A stretch of 64,000 bases of DNA from Chitinophaga eiseniae (GCF_012641265.1 NZ_JABAHZ010000003.1:62001-126000); one strand, 5' to 3'. Positions 8,447 to 18,576 are shown, numbered from the stretch's first letter. Notes: a model not told the origin generated them from the sequence alone. Numbers and translations are program-made.

Positions 8447-11400
8447 ATGCAATTTATAAGAAAAGTTTTTATTCCCGGACATCTGTACTTATCTATCCTG
8501 GCTTTTGCCGGTGCGGGTTTGGCGGGGATGCCTGCTGCACAGGCACAGCAAACACGCGTATATACAGATCCGGAAAAAGTATTCAAGGACGCACAGCAAT
8601 ATTTCCAACAAGAGAAATATGCCGTGTCCATGCAGCTTTTCAAGCAAACGATCGATAACATCGACTACTTTCACGAAACCAACCGTGACCTGGTTAAAAC
8701 AGATGCCTTCTACTATTATACCATCTGCACCCTGAAACTACAACAGGACAACGCAGAAAAACAGGCACTGGAATTCCTGAAATTAGCCAACAACAACGCC
8801 CGTGAAGAACTGGTCAGCTACCAGCTGGCTAAATACTACTTCCGCCAAAATAAACTCAAAGAGGCCATTCCCCTCTACGAAAAAGCCAATATCGAAAATC
8901 TTTCCAACGCAGAAATAGCAGAAGCCAAATTCGAACTGGCCTATTGCTATTTCAACCTGAAAGATTTCAACAAAGCCCAGCCCCTGTTTGCCTCCATCAA
9001 AGAGGTACCGGGCAAATACAGCATTCCTGCCAATTACTACTACGGTTTCATCAGCTACTATAAACACCAGTACAGCGAAGCCCTCAGCAGCTTCCAGAAA
9101 GTAGTGAGTGAACCAAAATACAGCAACGTAGTACCTTACTATATCGCTGAAATCTACTACTTCCAGGGTAAAACAGACCAGCTCATTGCCTATACGGAAC
9201 CGCTGCTGCAAAAAGGCGGGCAATACTACGAGGCTGAAATGAAACAGTTGCTGGGTAAAGCCTACTTCGAAAAAAAGGAGTACAAAAAAGCGCTCCCCTA
9301 CCTGCAGGACTTCCAGGATAACGCAGACGAAGTAAGAAATGAAGACATCTACCAATTGTCTTATGCTTACTATCAAACCAATAACCTGGCAAAAGCAATC
9401 AGCGGCTTTAAACAACTGAGCAGCTCCAAAGACTCACTGGGACAGAACTCTATGTACCTGCTGGGCGATTGCTACCTCCGCACCGGTCAGAAAGCAAATG
9501 CCCGCAATGCCTTCGCCTTCTGCGCCAACAATAGCTCCAATGCCGCTCAACAGGAAATTTCCCGCTTTAACTACGGTAAATTATCCTACGAACTGGGGTA
9601 TCCCGATGCAGCCCTTAATGAACTCACGCAGTTCGTTAAAACATACCCCCAATCCGCTTACAACAAGGAAGCCAGGGAAATACTCGTGAACCTGTTCATG
9701 AACAGCAACAACTACAAAGATGGTTTAGCTACCATTGAGATGATTCCCGATAAAAATCCTACGGTGCTGAAAGCCTATCAGAAAGTAGCCTATGGCCGCG
9801 CCACCCAGCTGATCAACGATCAGCAGCTGGCAGAAGCCGATCGCCTGCTGGACATCGCGATCAGCCAACCTTATGATCCGCAAATCAAACAGCTGGCGCA
9901 CTTCTGGAAAGCAGAAATTGCCCTCCGCCAAAATAAAACAGCACCGGCCATCACTAACCTGAACGCCTATCTGAGCAATACGGCGCCCGTATCAGGCGAA
10001 GCCAATGCACAAACAGCCAGCTACAACCTCGGTTACAGCCTCCTGAAACAGGATAAATACACGGAAGCACTGCCTTACTTTGAATCAGCCCAGAAAAGCA
10101 GCGGCCCGAATGCAGCACGTATTGCTACCGACGCAGCCCTCCGCAGCGCCGATTGCTATTACATGCTCCGCCAATTCCCCAAAGCACTGTCGCTGTACGA
10201 CCGGATCATCAGCAATAATGAACCAGGCGCCGACTATGCTACTTACCAGAAAGCAGTAATCCTGGGCCTGCAGGGCAAACAAAGTGAGAAACTGGCACTG
10301 CTGAAACAACTGGGCAACAAGTTCCCCAGCTCCGGCTTTAATAACGAAACAGATATAGAAATAGCCAATACCTATCTCTCCCAGGAAAAATATACAGAAG
10401 CAATTCCTTTCCTGGAAAACGTATTACAGAAACAACCCAACGGTCCCAACGCCCCCAGGGCACTGCTGAAGCTGGGATTGAGCTATTATAACAAAGACAA
10501 CGACAGCAAAGCAATGTCCTACTACCGCCAGGTGGTAGAAAAATTCCCGGGATCGCCGGAAGCAAATGAAGCACTGCAAAGCATCAAATCTATCTATGTA
10601 AGCCAGGGCAAAACAGACGACTATGTAGCCTTCCTGAAAGCCAATGGCAGAACAGTTACCGCCTCCGCGGAAGATTCCATCTCCTACGCAGCAGCAGAAG
10701 CCAGGTTTACAGCCAACGACTGCGCAGGCGCTACAACAGGTTTCAACAGCTATATCCAGAAGTATCCTAACGGACAGTTTATTTTACCGGCTTACTTTTA
10801 TAAAGCAGAATGTGCCTATAACAATAAAGACTATACGGCTGCACTGCCCGCCTACGAATTTGTATTATCACGCAACAACAGCCTGTATGCAGAAAGATCT
10901 GCACTCCAGGCCGCCAATATCAACTTCTACCAGGTTAAAAATTATGATAAGGCGCGGAACTACTACCTGCAACTACAGGACCTGGCTACCAGCAAGGAAA
11001 ACAGTCTCGCCGCCACCAGGGGATTACTCCGCAGCAACTACCAGCTGAAACGCTGGGACGAAGTATCCAACTACGCTGAAATGTTGTTGGCTGCCGCCAA
11101 TATCAGTACAGACGACCAGATCATTGCCCACTTCTATCGCGGTAAAGCGGTACAACAGGCAAAAGACTATGCTGCCGCTATCACCGAATTCAAAACGGTA
11201 GCCAACATGACCAAGTCCGAAACTGGCGCGGAAGCCCGCTATAGTATCGCCGATTGCTACCTGCAACAAAATGAACTGGATGCCGCTGAGAAAGCCGGTT
11301 TTGATGTGATTAAAAATACGCCCTCCTACGAATACTGGGTAGCTAAATCATATATACTGCTGGGTGATGTATATGCCCGTCAGCAAGACTTTTTCAACGC

Positions 11401-11524
11401 TAAAGCCACTTACCAGAGTATTGTTACCAACAGTACCATTCCTGAACTGAAACAGGAAGCAAAAGATAAGCTGGCTAAAGTAGAAGCAGAAGAAAAAGCA
11501 GCGGGTAAGAAACCGAAGAAATAA
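8447..11524 (+). CDS. Large tetratricopeptide-repeat protein, exported
   Basis: This 1025-aa protein starts with a signal peptide (AFAGAGLAGMPAAQAQQ, cleavage near residue 34) and then consists of many TPR-like helical repeats, for example PEKVFKDAQQYFQQEKYAVS and PRALLKLGLSYYNKDN. The C-terminus is Lys/Ala-rich (EEKAAGKKPKK). It is presumably a periplasmic or outer-membrane-associated scaffold. It is followed 19 bp later by a barrel gene and then by a membrane-anchored HU-like gene, all rightward, so it probably works in the same envelope assembly. Its partner and specific function are not known. Confidence 0.85.
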   Translation: MQFIRKVFIPGHLYLSILAFAGAGLAGMPAAQAQQTRVYTDPEKVFKDAQQYFQQEKYAVSMQLFKQTIDNIDYFHETNRDLVKTDAFYYYTICTLKLQQDNAEKQALEFLKLANNNAREELVSYQLAKYYFRQNKLKEAIPLYEKANIENLSNAEIAEAKFELAYCYFNLKDFNKAQPLFASIKEVPGKYSIPANYYYGFISYYKHQYSEALSSFQKVVSEPKYSNVVPYYIAEIYYFQGKTDQLIAYTEPLLQKGGQYYEAEMKQLLGKAYFEKKEYKKALPYLQDFQDNADEVRNEDIYQLSYAYYQTNNLAKAISGFKQLSSSKDSLGQNSMYLLGDCYLRTGQKANARNAFAFCANNSSNAAQQEISRFNYGKLSYELGYPDAALNELTQFVKTYPQSAYNKEAREILVNLFMNSNNYKDGLATIEMIPDKNPTVLKAYQKVAYGRATQLINDQQLAEADRLLDIAISQPYDPQIKQLAHFWKAEIALRQNKTAPAITNLNAYLSNTAPVSGEANAQTASYNLGYSLLKQDKYTEALPYFESAQKSSGPNAARIATDAALRSADCYYMLRQFPKALSLYDRIISNNEPGADYATYQKAVILGLQGKQSEKLALLKQLGNKFPSSGFNNETDIEIANTYLSQEKYTEAIPFLENVLQKQPNGPNAPRALLKLGLSYYNKDNDSKAMSYYRQVVEKFPGSPEANEALQSIKSIYVSQGKTDDYVAFLKANGRTVTASAEDSISYAAAEARFTANDCAGATTGFNSYIQKYPNGQFILPAYFYKAECAYNNKDYTAALPAYEFVLSRNNSLYAERSALQAANINFYQVKNYDKARNYYLQLQDLATSKENSLAATRGLLRSNYQLKRWDEVSNYAEMLLAAANISTDDQIIAHFYRGKAVQQAKDYAAAITEFKTVANMTKSETGAEARYSIADCYLQQNELDAAEKAGFDVIKNTPSYEYWVAKSYILLGDVYARQQDFFNAKATYQSIVTNSTIPELKQEAKDKLAKVEAEEKAAGKKPKK

Positions 11525-11543
11525 CATTTAAGCGCAACAAAGC

Positions 11544-13193
11544 ATGAACATTCCAACAACATATAGTAAACGTACTTTTATCATCACCACGCTGGGATTA
11601 GCCGGACTGTTGTCATCGCAGCAGGTCTTCGCCCAGGAACCGCTGAAGCAGGAAACGATCGATATCATTTCCACGAATCAGCCTAAACTGCGCGATGCCT
11701 ATAAACTCAATCTCACGGCTTCTTTGCCAGGCATTGATACCAGCAGGCCTTCGCTGAAATACCAGATACCGGCACTGAACCTGAATTTCATGTACCAGGC
11801 CATGCCCCTGAAACCACTGGCACTGGGAAAAGATTCGCTCTCCTATCTTCAGAATAATTTTGTGAAACTGGGCTATGGCAACTATAAAACGCCTTATGTG
11901 CAGGCAGGATTTGGAAGCGGCAGGCAAAATCTCTACAACTACGGACTGTATGTAAACTATACCGGCTCCAAAGGTAAAGAGATTCCCGACCAGGATTACA
12001 GCAACCTCAACGTGCTGGCGGCCGGTACTTACCTGGCGCCCAAACTCCGCTTCGACGGAAGCATCGGGTACGACCGCAATACTGTACACTATTACGGATA
12101 CGGACACGATACGGCCAACTATAAAAAGAAAGATATAGAGCAAACGTTCAACCAGGTAACCGCTTCCGTAGGCATGCAAAACAGGCCACAGAATGATTGG
12201 GCCTTTACCTTTCAACCTACGGTAAAGTTTATCCTGTTTAACGACTCCTATAAGCGCACCGAAAATACTTTCATGCTGAAAGTGCCCGTGAAAAAACAGG
12301 TGTTTGAAGATATCTATGTTGGCGTAGAAGGCGTATTCGACCTGTCGACCTACAAGGAAGATAACAACCGCGCTATCAACAACAACATTGCCGCCATACA
12401 CCCTGCGGTAGACATCATCAAGCCTGGCTTTGTACTCCATGCCGGCGTAAATCCAACCTGGTCTGACAGCAAGTTTTACCTGTTGCCCGACATCGTGAAT
12501 GAGTCGCACCTGATCCGCAAAAAGCTGATCCTGAGCAGTGGATGGATCTCCTACTTTGAAAAGAACTCCTACCGTAACCTGGCCAACAAAAATCCGTTCC
12601 TGGCCGGATTACCGGGCGAAATGCTGAATACCCGCGTAGAAGAAAAATATACCGGTATCAAAGGTACACTGGGAAGTCATTTCAACTATAACACCAAATT
12701 CGCTTCCGTTACCTGGTACAACCTGCCGCTGTTTGTAAACGATAGCGCCGATACCAAAAAATTCACTACCCGCAACGAAACGATGCTGCGTGCTTTCCAA
12801 CTGCACGGCGAAATCGGGTACATCGAAGAAGAGAAATTCCAGGCAAGGGTGAGCTTTGACTGGTATAACTATAACAAGCAGGAAACTGAAGTGCAACCCT
12901 GGCACCTGCCTGCATTCCAGGGCGACCTGTATGTACAATACACCCTCGCTAAAAAATTACACCTGAATGCAGACCTGTTTGCGCTGAGTGGCAGCTATTA
13001 CCAGCTTCCGAACAAAGATTTCGGTAAAACCAAGGGAGCCTGGGACCTCAATGCAGGCGCCTCTTATGATATCGGTAAAAACTTTGGCCTGTGGGTGAAT
13101 GCCAATAATATCTTCAACTCGCATTATCAACGTTACTACCTCTATCCAACTTATGGTTTCAATATTGTGGGTGGGGTGCTAATAAAGTTTTAA
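11544..13193 (+). CDS. Outer-membrane beta-barrel protein (TonB-receptor-like, no plug)
   Basis: The 549-aa protein has a signal peptide (TLGLAGLLSSQQVFAQEP) and alternating amphipathic strands throughout. The C-terminal half resembles TonB-dependent receptor barrels (NAGASYDIGKNFGLWVNANNIFNSHYQRYY), and the last residue is Phe, as in many outer-membrane proteins. It has no recognisable TonB box or plug domain and is shorter than a true receptor, so active uptake is not supported. It follows the TPR gene by 19 bp and is terminated by a strong hairpin. Confidence 0.82.
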   Translation: MNIPTTYSKRTFIITTLGLAGLLSSQQVFAQEPLKQETIDIISTNQPKLRDAYKLNLTASLPGIDTSRPSLKYQIPALNLNFMYQAMPLKPLALGKDSLSYLQNNFVKLGYGNYKTPYVQAGFGSGRQNLYNYGLYVNYTGSKGKEIPDQDYSNLNVLAAGTYLAPKLRFDGSIGYDRNTVHYYGYGHDTANYKKKDIEQTFNQVTASVGMQNRPQNDWAFTFQPTVKFILFNDSYKRTENTFMLKVPVKKQVFEDIYVGVEGVFDLSTYKEDNNRAINNNIAAIHPAVDIIKPGFVLHAGVNPTWSDSKFYLLPDIVNESHLIRKKLILSSGWISYFEKNSYRNLANKNPFLAGLPGEMLNTRVEEKYTGIKGTLGSHFNYNTKFASVTWYNLPLFVNDSADTKKFTTRNETMLRAFQLHGEIGYIEEEKFQARVSFDWYNYNKQETEVQPWHLPAFQGDLYVQYTLAKKLHLNADLFALSGSYYQLPNKDFGKTKGAWDLNAGASYDIGKNFGLWVNANNIFNSHYQRYYLYPTYGFNIVGGVLIKF

Positions 13194-13220
13194 CTTAGCT
13201 ATCAGCCGTTGGCTTTTAGC

Positions 13221-13265
13221 TAAACAAAAATGCAGCGGACATATACTTCGCTGCATTTTTGTTTA
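13221..13265. terminator. Hairpin terminator after the TPR/barrel operon
   Basis: A perfect 17-bp inverted repeat (13221-13237 with 13249-13265) has an 11-nt loop and an A-rich/T-rich outer stem, so it can act as a terminator. It starts 27 bp after the barrel stop and separates that gene from the HU-like gene. Confidence 0.75.
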
Positions 13266-13354
13266 AGCGAATGGCCTGATACACCAATGATTCTTAACAG
13301 CCAAAGGCTGCCGGGCACACCGGTAGCTACCGGCCAAAAGCGAAGCACCATATA

Positions 13355-14299
13355 ATGATCCTTCAGCAATACATACACGAAGTGCTGTTTAAACAACGGG
13401 TTTGCGTAGTACCTCACCTGGGTACCTTTTCCGTACAACATTTCCCGGCACATTATAATACCAATACACAAACATTAACACCTCCACGTGAACAGGTAAT
13501 GTTTACGCAACAATGGCAAGATGACGGCTCCTGCCTGGAATGGATTGCCCTGAAGGAAAACCTGGTACCTGCTGTAGCCCAGCGTAAACTTGAAAAATAC
13601 CTGGAAGAGCTGAAAGCCAGCCTGCAGTCAGGTACTCCCCTGGTACTGCCGGGGATAGGCCAGCTCCAGGGCGACTTTGCCGGCAATATTCATTTCCATG
13701 CGGAAGAATTACCAGTATCCCGTGATACGCTGGATATTGCACCATTGTCACGCCCGGATAGTAAACCAACTCCACCGCCAACACCCGCCCCTGCACCACC
13801 CGTATCTGTTACAGAACCTATCATGACCCCGGAAGTGGAGGAAACACTGGAAGCATTAACGGAAGAAAGTGGATTTAAATGGTGGTGGGCCGCAATTCCT
13901 GCAGCCGCTATCATCATAGGCATAGCAGTATGGTGGTATGTTACCGGCATATCTCCCGCTGTATCGTCGTCTGCTCCTTCTACCAATGCAGATACCGTTA
14001 CCCTCAGGCAACCGGTAGCTCCTGCGGTAGATTCAGCACAACAGGCCATAGCAGATTCTGTGGCCAATGCCAGCAAGGAAATTACCTATTATGCAGTGAT
14101 AGATAAATACAAGGATAGCACGACTGCTGTATCTAACCAGAAACGGCAGCGCGCCTGGAGAAAGCTGGAGTTGGTGATCTATAAAAAGGACGGCATGTTC
14201 AAACTGGCGTTGCCATTGCATTCTGTCGCAGCCGATACTACACAGCAACTCAATAAAGTAAAAGAAACGTTTAACAGGGCCTACCTGGAGTTCCCATAA
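13355..14299 (+). CDS. HU-CCDC81-like membrane-anchored protein
   Basis: The 314-aa protein begins with an HU-like DNA-binding-fold domain of the bacterial CCDC81 type (ILQQYIHEVLFKQRVCVVPH, LVLPGIGQLQGD; about residues 1-110). A Pro-rich linker (PTPPPTPAPAPPV) follows, then one membrane helix (WWWAAIPAAAIIIGIAVWWY, about 175-195) and a periplasmic tail of about 115 residues. In Bacteroidota related proteins often carry a C-terminal SPOR domain; I cannot confirm one here. The topology would place the HU-like domain in the cytoplasm and the tail in the periplasm. It lies 161 bp after the barrel gene. Confidence 0.8.
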   Translation: MILQQYIHEVLFKQRVCVVPHLGTFSVQHFPAHYNTNTQTLTPPREQVMFTQQWQDDGSCLEWIALKENLVPAVAQRKLEKYLEELKASLQSGTPLVLPGIGQLQGDFAGNIHFHAEELPVSRDTLDIAPLSRPDSKPTPPPTPAPAPPVSVTEPIMTPEVEETLEALTEESGFKWWWAAIPAAAIIIGIAVWWYVTGISPAVSSSAPSTNADTVTLRQPVAPAVDSAQQAIADSVANASKEITYYAVIDKYKDSTTAVSNQKRQRAWRKLELVIYKKDGMFKLALPLHSVAADTTQQLNKVKETFNRAYLEFP

Positions 14300-15199
14300 T
14301 CAGGGTTTTATTTCTCCGGCCACTATTTCCAGCCCCTCTGCGAAAGTACGGGGCTGGTATCCCAGCTCTTTTTCCGCCTTGTCGATGAGTAATCCCGTTT
14401 TTGTTGGACGGGCAGCCGGCTGGGCCAGGGTTTTGGCGCTGATCTTTTCCACGAGGGAGGTGTCCAGCTTAAAGAATTCGGCCGTTTTTATGGCCATATC
14501 ATAAGGAGTCAAAATTTCATTTCCGGAGATGTTGAAGATACCGGTGGCTTTCTTATCTGCAATCAGCAAACAACCTTTCGCCAGGTCATGACATAACGTA
14601 GGCGTACGCCACTGGTCATCTACGACCTTCACTTTCTTGCCCTGTTGCAAATTATTTTTCACCCAGGTAATCATGTTATTACGATGCGGATCGGCTACCA
14701 CGCCATATACCAGCACCGTACGTACAATCGCCCATTGCAGCTTGCTGTTTACCACCAAACGCTCTGCCGCTACTTTACTGGTGCCATAATAGTTAATCGG
14801 ATTTACCGCGGCATCTTCCCCATAGGGACCTTGTAAACCATCGAACACAAAATCGGTAGATAAAAACAGGAAGAAGGCATTACAGTTCTCTGCCGCATGC
14901 ACCAGGTAACGGGTAGCACCTACATTAGTATCCCAGCAGGCATCTTTGTTTTTTTCGCAGTCGTCTACCTGCGACATAGCGCCGCCATGAATGATGATAT
15001 CCGGCTGATGCTTTTCTACCAGCTGCTTTACGCTGCCTGCATCCCGGAGATTCACCGCCTCATAGGTGTATTTATCCCGCAAAGGAAAACGATTCGGGCC
15101 CCTGCCGGTTGCTATCACGTCATATTTTCCATCTTGCAGAAAAAGTGGGATCAAATGCTGTCCCAATAATCCGTTACTTCCAGTTATAAGTACCTTCAT
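14300..15199 (-). CDS. dTDP-4-dehydrorhamnose reductase-like SDR (RmlD family)
   Basis: The 299-aa protein has a Rossmann NAD(P) site at the N-terminus (VLITGSNGLLGQHLIP) and the extended-SDR active-site motif YYGTSKVAAERLV (Tyr-x3-Lys). Further RmlD-like segments are IHGGAMSQVDDCEKN and GIFNISGNEILTPYDMA. It would reduce a 4-keto sugar nucleotide or a similar substrate. No other rhamnose genes are nearby, so the substrate is not assigned. A CGCAAAG-type palindrome lies upstream of its start. Confidence 0.82.
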   Translation of the reverse strand: MKVLITGSNGLLGQHLIPLFLQDGKYDVIATGRGPNRFPLRDKYTYEAVNLRDAGSVKQLVEKHQPDIIIHGGAMSQVDDCEKNKDACWDTNVGATRYLVHAAENCNAFFLFLSTDFVFDGLQGPYGEDAAVNPINYYGTSKVAAERLVVNSKLQWAIVRTVLVYGVVADPHRNNMITWVKNNLQQGKKVKVVDDQWRTPTLCHDLAKGCLLIADKKATGIFNISGNEILTPYDMAIKTAEFFKLDTSLVEKISAKTLAQPAARPTKTGLLIDKAEKELGYQPRTFAEGLEIVAGEIKP

Positions 15200-15247
15200 G
15201 TTCGTTTAGGGTATTTTTAAAGATAAGGAAAAAAGCGGAAAAGGTTA

Positions 15248-15323
15248 CACGCAAAGAAGCAAAGAAGCGAAGGCGCAAAGAGAATATATACTTTGCGCCT
15301 TCGCTTCTTTGCTTCTTTGCGTG
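15248..15323. repeat. CGCAAAG-type inverted repeat, copy 2 (perfect 33-bp arms)
   Basis: The arms 15248-15280 and 15291-15323 are perfect complements of 33 bp around a 10-nt AT-rich loop. The outer arm begins CACGCAAAGAAGCAAAG, and the units (GCAAAGAA, GCGAAGGC, GCAAAG) are quasi-tandem. It sits between the 3' end of the prolyl oligopeptidase gene and the 5' end of the reductase gene, both leftward. It lacks a clean T-run on either side, so termination is possible but not proven. Confidence 0.9.
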
Positions 15324-15330
15324 CAATCTG

Positions 15331-17457
15331 CTACTTTGGTTGCATACCCAAATTAAACATCGTGAAGGCCCATATATCCGTGGCTTCATCGATCAATTTG
15401 GAAGTGGGTTTACCTGCCCCGTGTCCTGCCTGTGTTTCAATACGGATGAGTGTTGGGTTGGGCCCTGCATTGGCAGCCTGCAGGGTAGCCGCAAACTTAA
15501 AAGAGTGTGCAGGCACCACCCGGTCGTCATGATCTGCCGTGGTAACCAATGTAGCAGGATACGATGTTCCCGGCTTCAGGTTATGCAGCGGTGAATATTT
15601 CAACAGGTAAGGGAACTGGTCAGCATGGTCGCTGCTACCATATTCTACCGCCCAGGCCCAGCCAATGGTAAATTTCTGGAAACGCAGCATATCCATTACG
15701 CCTACTGCCGGCAAAGCCACTTTAAACAAATCCGGGCGCTGGGTCATACAGGCGCCTATCAGCAAACCACCGTTAGAACCGCCACGGATAGCGATCTTCG
15801 AGCTATTGGTATATTTAGCCTGCACCAGGTATTCAGCCGCCCCGATAAAGTCGTTGAACACATTTTGCTTCTTGTCGAGCATGCCCGCTTTATGCCAGGC
15901 TTCTCCATATTCGCTGCCGCCTCTCAGCGCTACTACCGCATAAATACCTCCCTGCTCCATGAAATAGAGGTTGGATACGCCAAAGGCAGGCGTCATCGGG
16001 ATGTTAAAACCGCCATAACCATAAATCAGCACCGGGTTGTTGCCGTTGAGCTGTATACCTTTCTTATAAGACAGGAACATAGGCACGCTGGTACCGTCCG
16101 CACTTTTGAAAAATACCTGTTTGGTTTCGTAGTCAGCAGGCGTAAATTTCACATCCGGTTTACTATATAAAGTGGAGGCGCCACTGGCGATGTCATATTT
16201 ATATACTGCCGGCGGCGTTACAAAGGAAGTATAGGTATAAAACAATTCCCTATCTTCCTTTTTGCCACCAAATCCACTGGCAGTACCGATGCCAGGCAGT
16301 TTTACCTCATGCTCATATTTTCCTTTATAGTCATATTGATACACCCTGGTAGAAGCGTCCTTCAGGTAAGACAGGAACATTTTGCCGTTGGCGGTGCCTA
16401 CACCTTCCAGCGCTTCCTTCTTTTCCGGCACGATCACTTTCCAGTTGGCCTGTTCGGGATGCAGGGGATCAATCAGCACCACCTTGTAGTTGGGTGCATC
16501 ATGGTTGGTACGTACCAGTAATTTGCTGCCATCATTGTCGATAACGTCGGGTTCATAATCAAATCCTTTTATCAACAGGGCAAAATCAGTTTGCGCCGGG
16601 TTCTGCAGATCGCGGTACCAGAGCTCCCTGCCAGAGGTGCCTTCGGAGGTAGACAGGATCAGGAAGCGTTCATCTTCCGTAACAGATACGCCGGCATTGC
16701 GCAGCGGATGCGCTTTATCAACATATATTAATGCATCCTTTTCCTGCGGGTCGCCCAGCTGGTGATAATATACCTTATGGAATTCATTCTTGCCTGAAAG
16801 TTTGCTGGTTTCATTGGGTGCATCATAGCGACTGTAATAGAAGCCATTACCCCGCCAGTCGAGGGAACTAAATTTTACCCAGTCCAGTTTATCCGACAGT
16901 AACTGTTTGGTTTCCACGTCCATCACAAAACCTTCCTGCCAATCGGAACCGGCTTTTGACAACAGGTAGGCCGCATACTTGCCATCTTTTGAAAAAGACA
17001 TAGCGCCCAGGGCGGTGGTACCGGCGGCAGACAGCTTATTGGGGTCGAGAAATACTTCCGGGGTGCCTCCGGGGGTGGCGGAACGATAGAGTACTGCCTG
17101 GTTCTGTAATCCATCATTTTTATAATAGTAATAATATTTACCGTGTTTAACGGGGGCGCCGGTCTTCGGATAGTTCCAAAGTGCTTCCAGGCGTTTTTTA
17201 ATATTATCCCTAAAAGGGATGTTGGAGAGATAGTCTTGCGTAACTTTGTTCTCTGCTGCTACCCATGCTTTGGTTTCTTCGCTATGGTCATTTTCCAGCC
17301 AGCGGTACGGATCGGCTATTTTTGTACCGTGATAATCATCTACCGTATCTACTTTTTTTGTTTCGGGGTAAATGACGGCTGGTTGTTGTGCCATTGCCTG
17401 TCCGGCTATTAAACTCACGCTCATAAAGATCCACCTCCTATTATTTTTTTTTGACAT
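15331..17457 (-). CDS. Prolyl oligopeptidase (S9A serine peptidase)
   Basis: This 708-aa protein has a signal peptide (FMSVSLIAGQAMAQQ), then the S9A N-terminal propeller region (DDYHGTKIADPYRWLEND) and a C-terminal alpha/beta-hydrolase domain. The nucleophile lies in RGGSNGGLLIGA (about S560), the acid in DHDDRVVPAHSFK and the histidine in QAGHGAGKPTSK. It would cleave short proline-containing peptides in the periplasm. The length and the full triad fit the family. It is transcribed away from pfkA. Confidence 0.95.
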   Translation of the reverse strand: MSKKNNRRWIFMSVSLIAGQAMAQQPAVIYPETKKVDTVDDYHGTKIADPYRWLENDHSEETKAWVAAENKVTQDYLSNIPFRDNIKKRLEALWNYPKTGAPVKHGKYYYYYKNDGLQNQAVLYRSATPGGTPEVFLDPNKLSAAGTTALGAMSFSKDGKYAAYLLSKAGSDWQEGFVMDVETKQLLSDKLDWVKFSSLDWRGNGFYYSRYDAPNETSKLSGKNEFHKVYYHQLGDPQEKDALIYVDKAHPLRNAGVSVTEDERFLILSTSEGTSGRELWYRDLQNPAQTDFALLIKGFDYEPDVIDNDGSKLLVRTNHDAPNYKVVLIDPLHPEQANWKVIVPEKKEALEGVGTANGKMFLSYLKDASTRVYQYDYKGKYEHEVKLPGIGTASGFGGKKEDRELFYTYTSFVTPPAVYKYDIASGASTLYSKPDVKFTPADYETKQVFFKSADGTSVPMFLSYKKGIQLNGNNPVLIYGYGGFNIPMTPAFGVSNLYFMEQGGIYAVVALRGGSEYGEAWHKAGMLDKKQNVFNDFIGAAEYLVQAKYTNSSKIAIRGGSNGGLLIGACMTQRPDLFKVALPAVGVMDMLRFQKFTIGWAWAVEYGSSDHADQFPYLLKYSPLHNLKPGTSYPATLVTTADHDDRVVPAHSFKFAATLQAANAGPNPTLIRIETQAGHGAGKPTSKLIDEATDIWAFTMFNLGMQPK

Positions 17458-17555
17458 GCATAATATTTTTTAAAATTTTTAGCTACTTTGTTTGACGGAA
17501 ATTAAAAATTTAGGTTATTTCATCAGATAACAGTTAGAAAACAATTGCAAAATGT

Positions 17556-17563
17556 TATTTTTG
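17556..17563 (+). promoter_or_regulatory. Candidate -7 box for pfkA-pyk
   Basis: TATTTTTG matches the Bacteroidota -7 consensus TAnnTTTG and lies 32 bp before the pfkA start. No clear -33 TTG is present at the right spacing, so the assignment is tentative. Confidence 0.4.
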
Positions 17564-17595
17564 TGCGCCTTTAAGATATTTTTTTAGCAATTTAT

Positions 17596-18576
17596 ATGAA
17601 AAAACTCAACAACATTGCAGTCCTTACATCCGGGGGAGATGCTCCTGGCATGAACGCAGCAGTTCGTGCCGTTGTAAGAACGGGCATTTATCATCAGCTG
17701 AATGTGTACGGCATAATGTACGGCTATAGGGGAATGTTGAAGAACGAGATTTTCCCGATGGAATCGAAATCTGTTGCTAACATCATTCAGCGCGGGGGCA
17801 CGATATTGAAGACCGCCCGCTGCAGAGAGTTCTATGAATATGAAGGGCGAAAAATGGCTTACGAAAATCTGAAGAAACACAACATTGACGGGCTGGTAGT
17901 AATAGGTGGTGACGGCTCGTTTAATGGTGCGCAAAAGTTCAGCCAGGAATTTGACATTCCGTGTATAGGCTTGCCTGGTACTATTGACAAGGACATTGCA
18001 GGGACTGACTCGACTATTGGATTTGATACCGCTGTAAATACGGCAGTAGAAGCAATAGACAAAATCAGGGACACCGCAGATGCGCATGACCGTTTGTTTG
18101 TAATTGAAGTAATGGGCCGTGATGCCGGTTACATTGCATTACACAGCGGTATATCCACTGGTGCGGAACACATATTGATGCCGGAACGCAAAACGGAAGT
18201 AAACGACATTATTGAAGAACTGCAGGCGAACGAACGTCGCAGAAAACTGGTTAACCTGATTGTGGTAGCCGAAGGTGATGAAACCGGCGGCGCACAGGAA
18301 GTTGGGCGCATCATTAAAGAGAGATGTCCTCAACTCGATACCCGGGTGAGTATCCTCGGGCATATTCAACGCGGCGGCGCTCCCACCTGCACAGATCGCA
18401 TTCTGGCGAGCCGCCTGGGCTATGCAGCTGTAGATGCCCTGCTGGAAGGCATTCACAATGTAATGATTGGCGTAGTAAACGACAGAATTCATTACACTCC
18501 TCTTGATAAAGCTGTTAAAGCCAAACAGGAAATCGACCCTGAATGGTTTAAGATTGTTAAAATTCTTGCGAGTTAA
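17596..18576 (+). CDS. pfkA: ATP-dependent 6-phosphofructokinase
   Basis: The 326-aa protein is a typical bacterial PfkA: VLTSGGDAPGMNAAVRAVV (ATP site), VIGGDGSFNGA, the catalytic PGTIDKDIAGTD loop and the allosteric-site region VMGRDAGYIALHSG. It phosphorylates fructose 6-phosphate, the committed step of glycolysis. The Gly-Gly-Asp-Gly-Ser motif indicates ATP rather than pyrophosphate as the donor. Pyruvate kinase follows 12 bp later, so the two main regulated glycolytic kinases are almost certainly in one operon. Confidence 0.97.
   Translation: MKKLNNIAVLTSGGDAPGMNAAVRAVVRTGIYHQLNVYGIMYGYRGMLKNEIFPMESKSVANIIQRGGTILKTARCREFYEYEGRKMAYENLKKHNIDGLVVIGGDGSFNGAQKFSQEFDIPCIGLPGTIDKDIAGTDSTIGFDTAVNTAVEAIDKIRDTADAHDRLFVIEVMGRDAGYIALHSGISTGAEHILMPERKTEVNDIIEELQANERRRKLVNLIVVAEGDETGGAQEVGRIIKERCPQLDTRVSILGHIQRGGAPTCTDRILASRLGYAAVDALLEGIHNVMIGVVNDRIHYTPLDKAVKAKQEIDPEWFKIVKILAS

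Noticed and set aside
11613..12509. Minus-strand frame inside the barrel gene
   Set aside because: It is antisense to a convincing signal peptide and barrel; there is no domain in the product.
15248..15323. Possible insertion-sequence ends
   Set aside because: The two arms are only 10 bp apart, there is no transposase between or near them and no clear target duplication.
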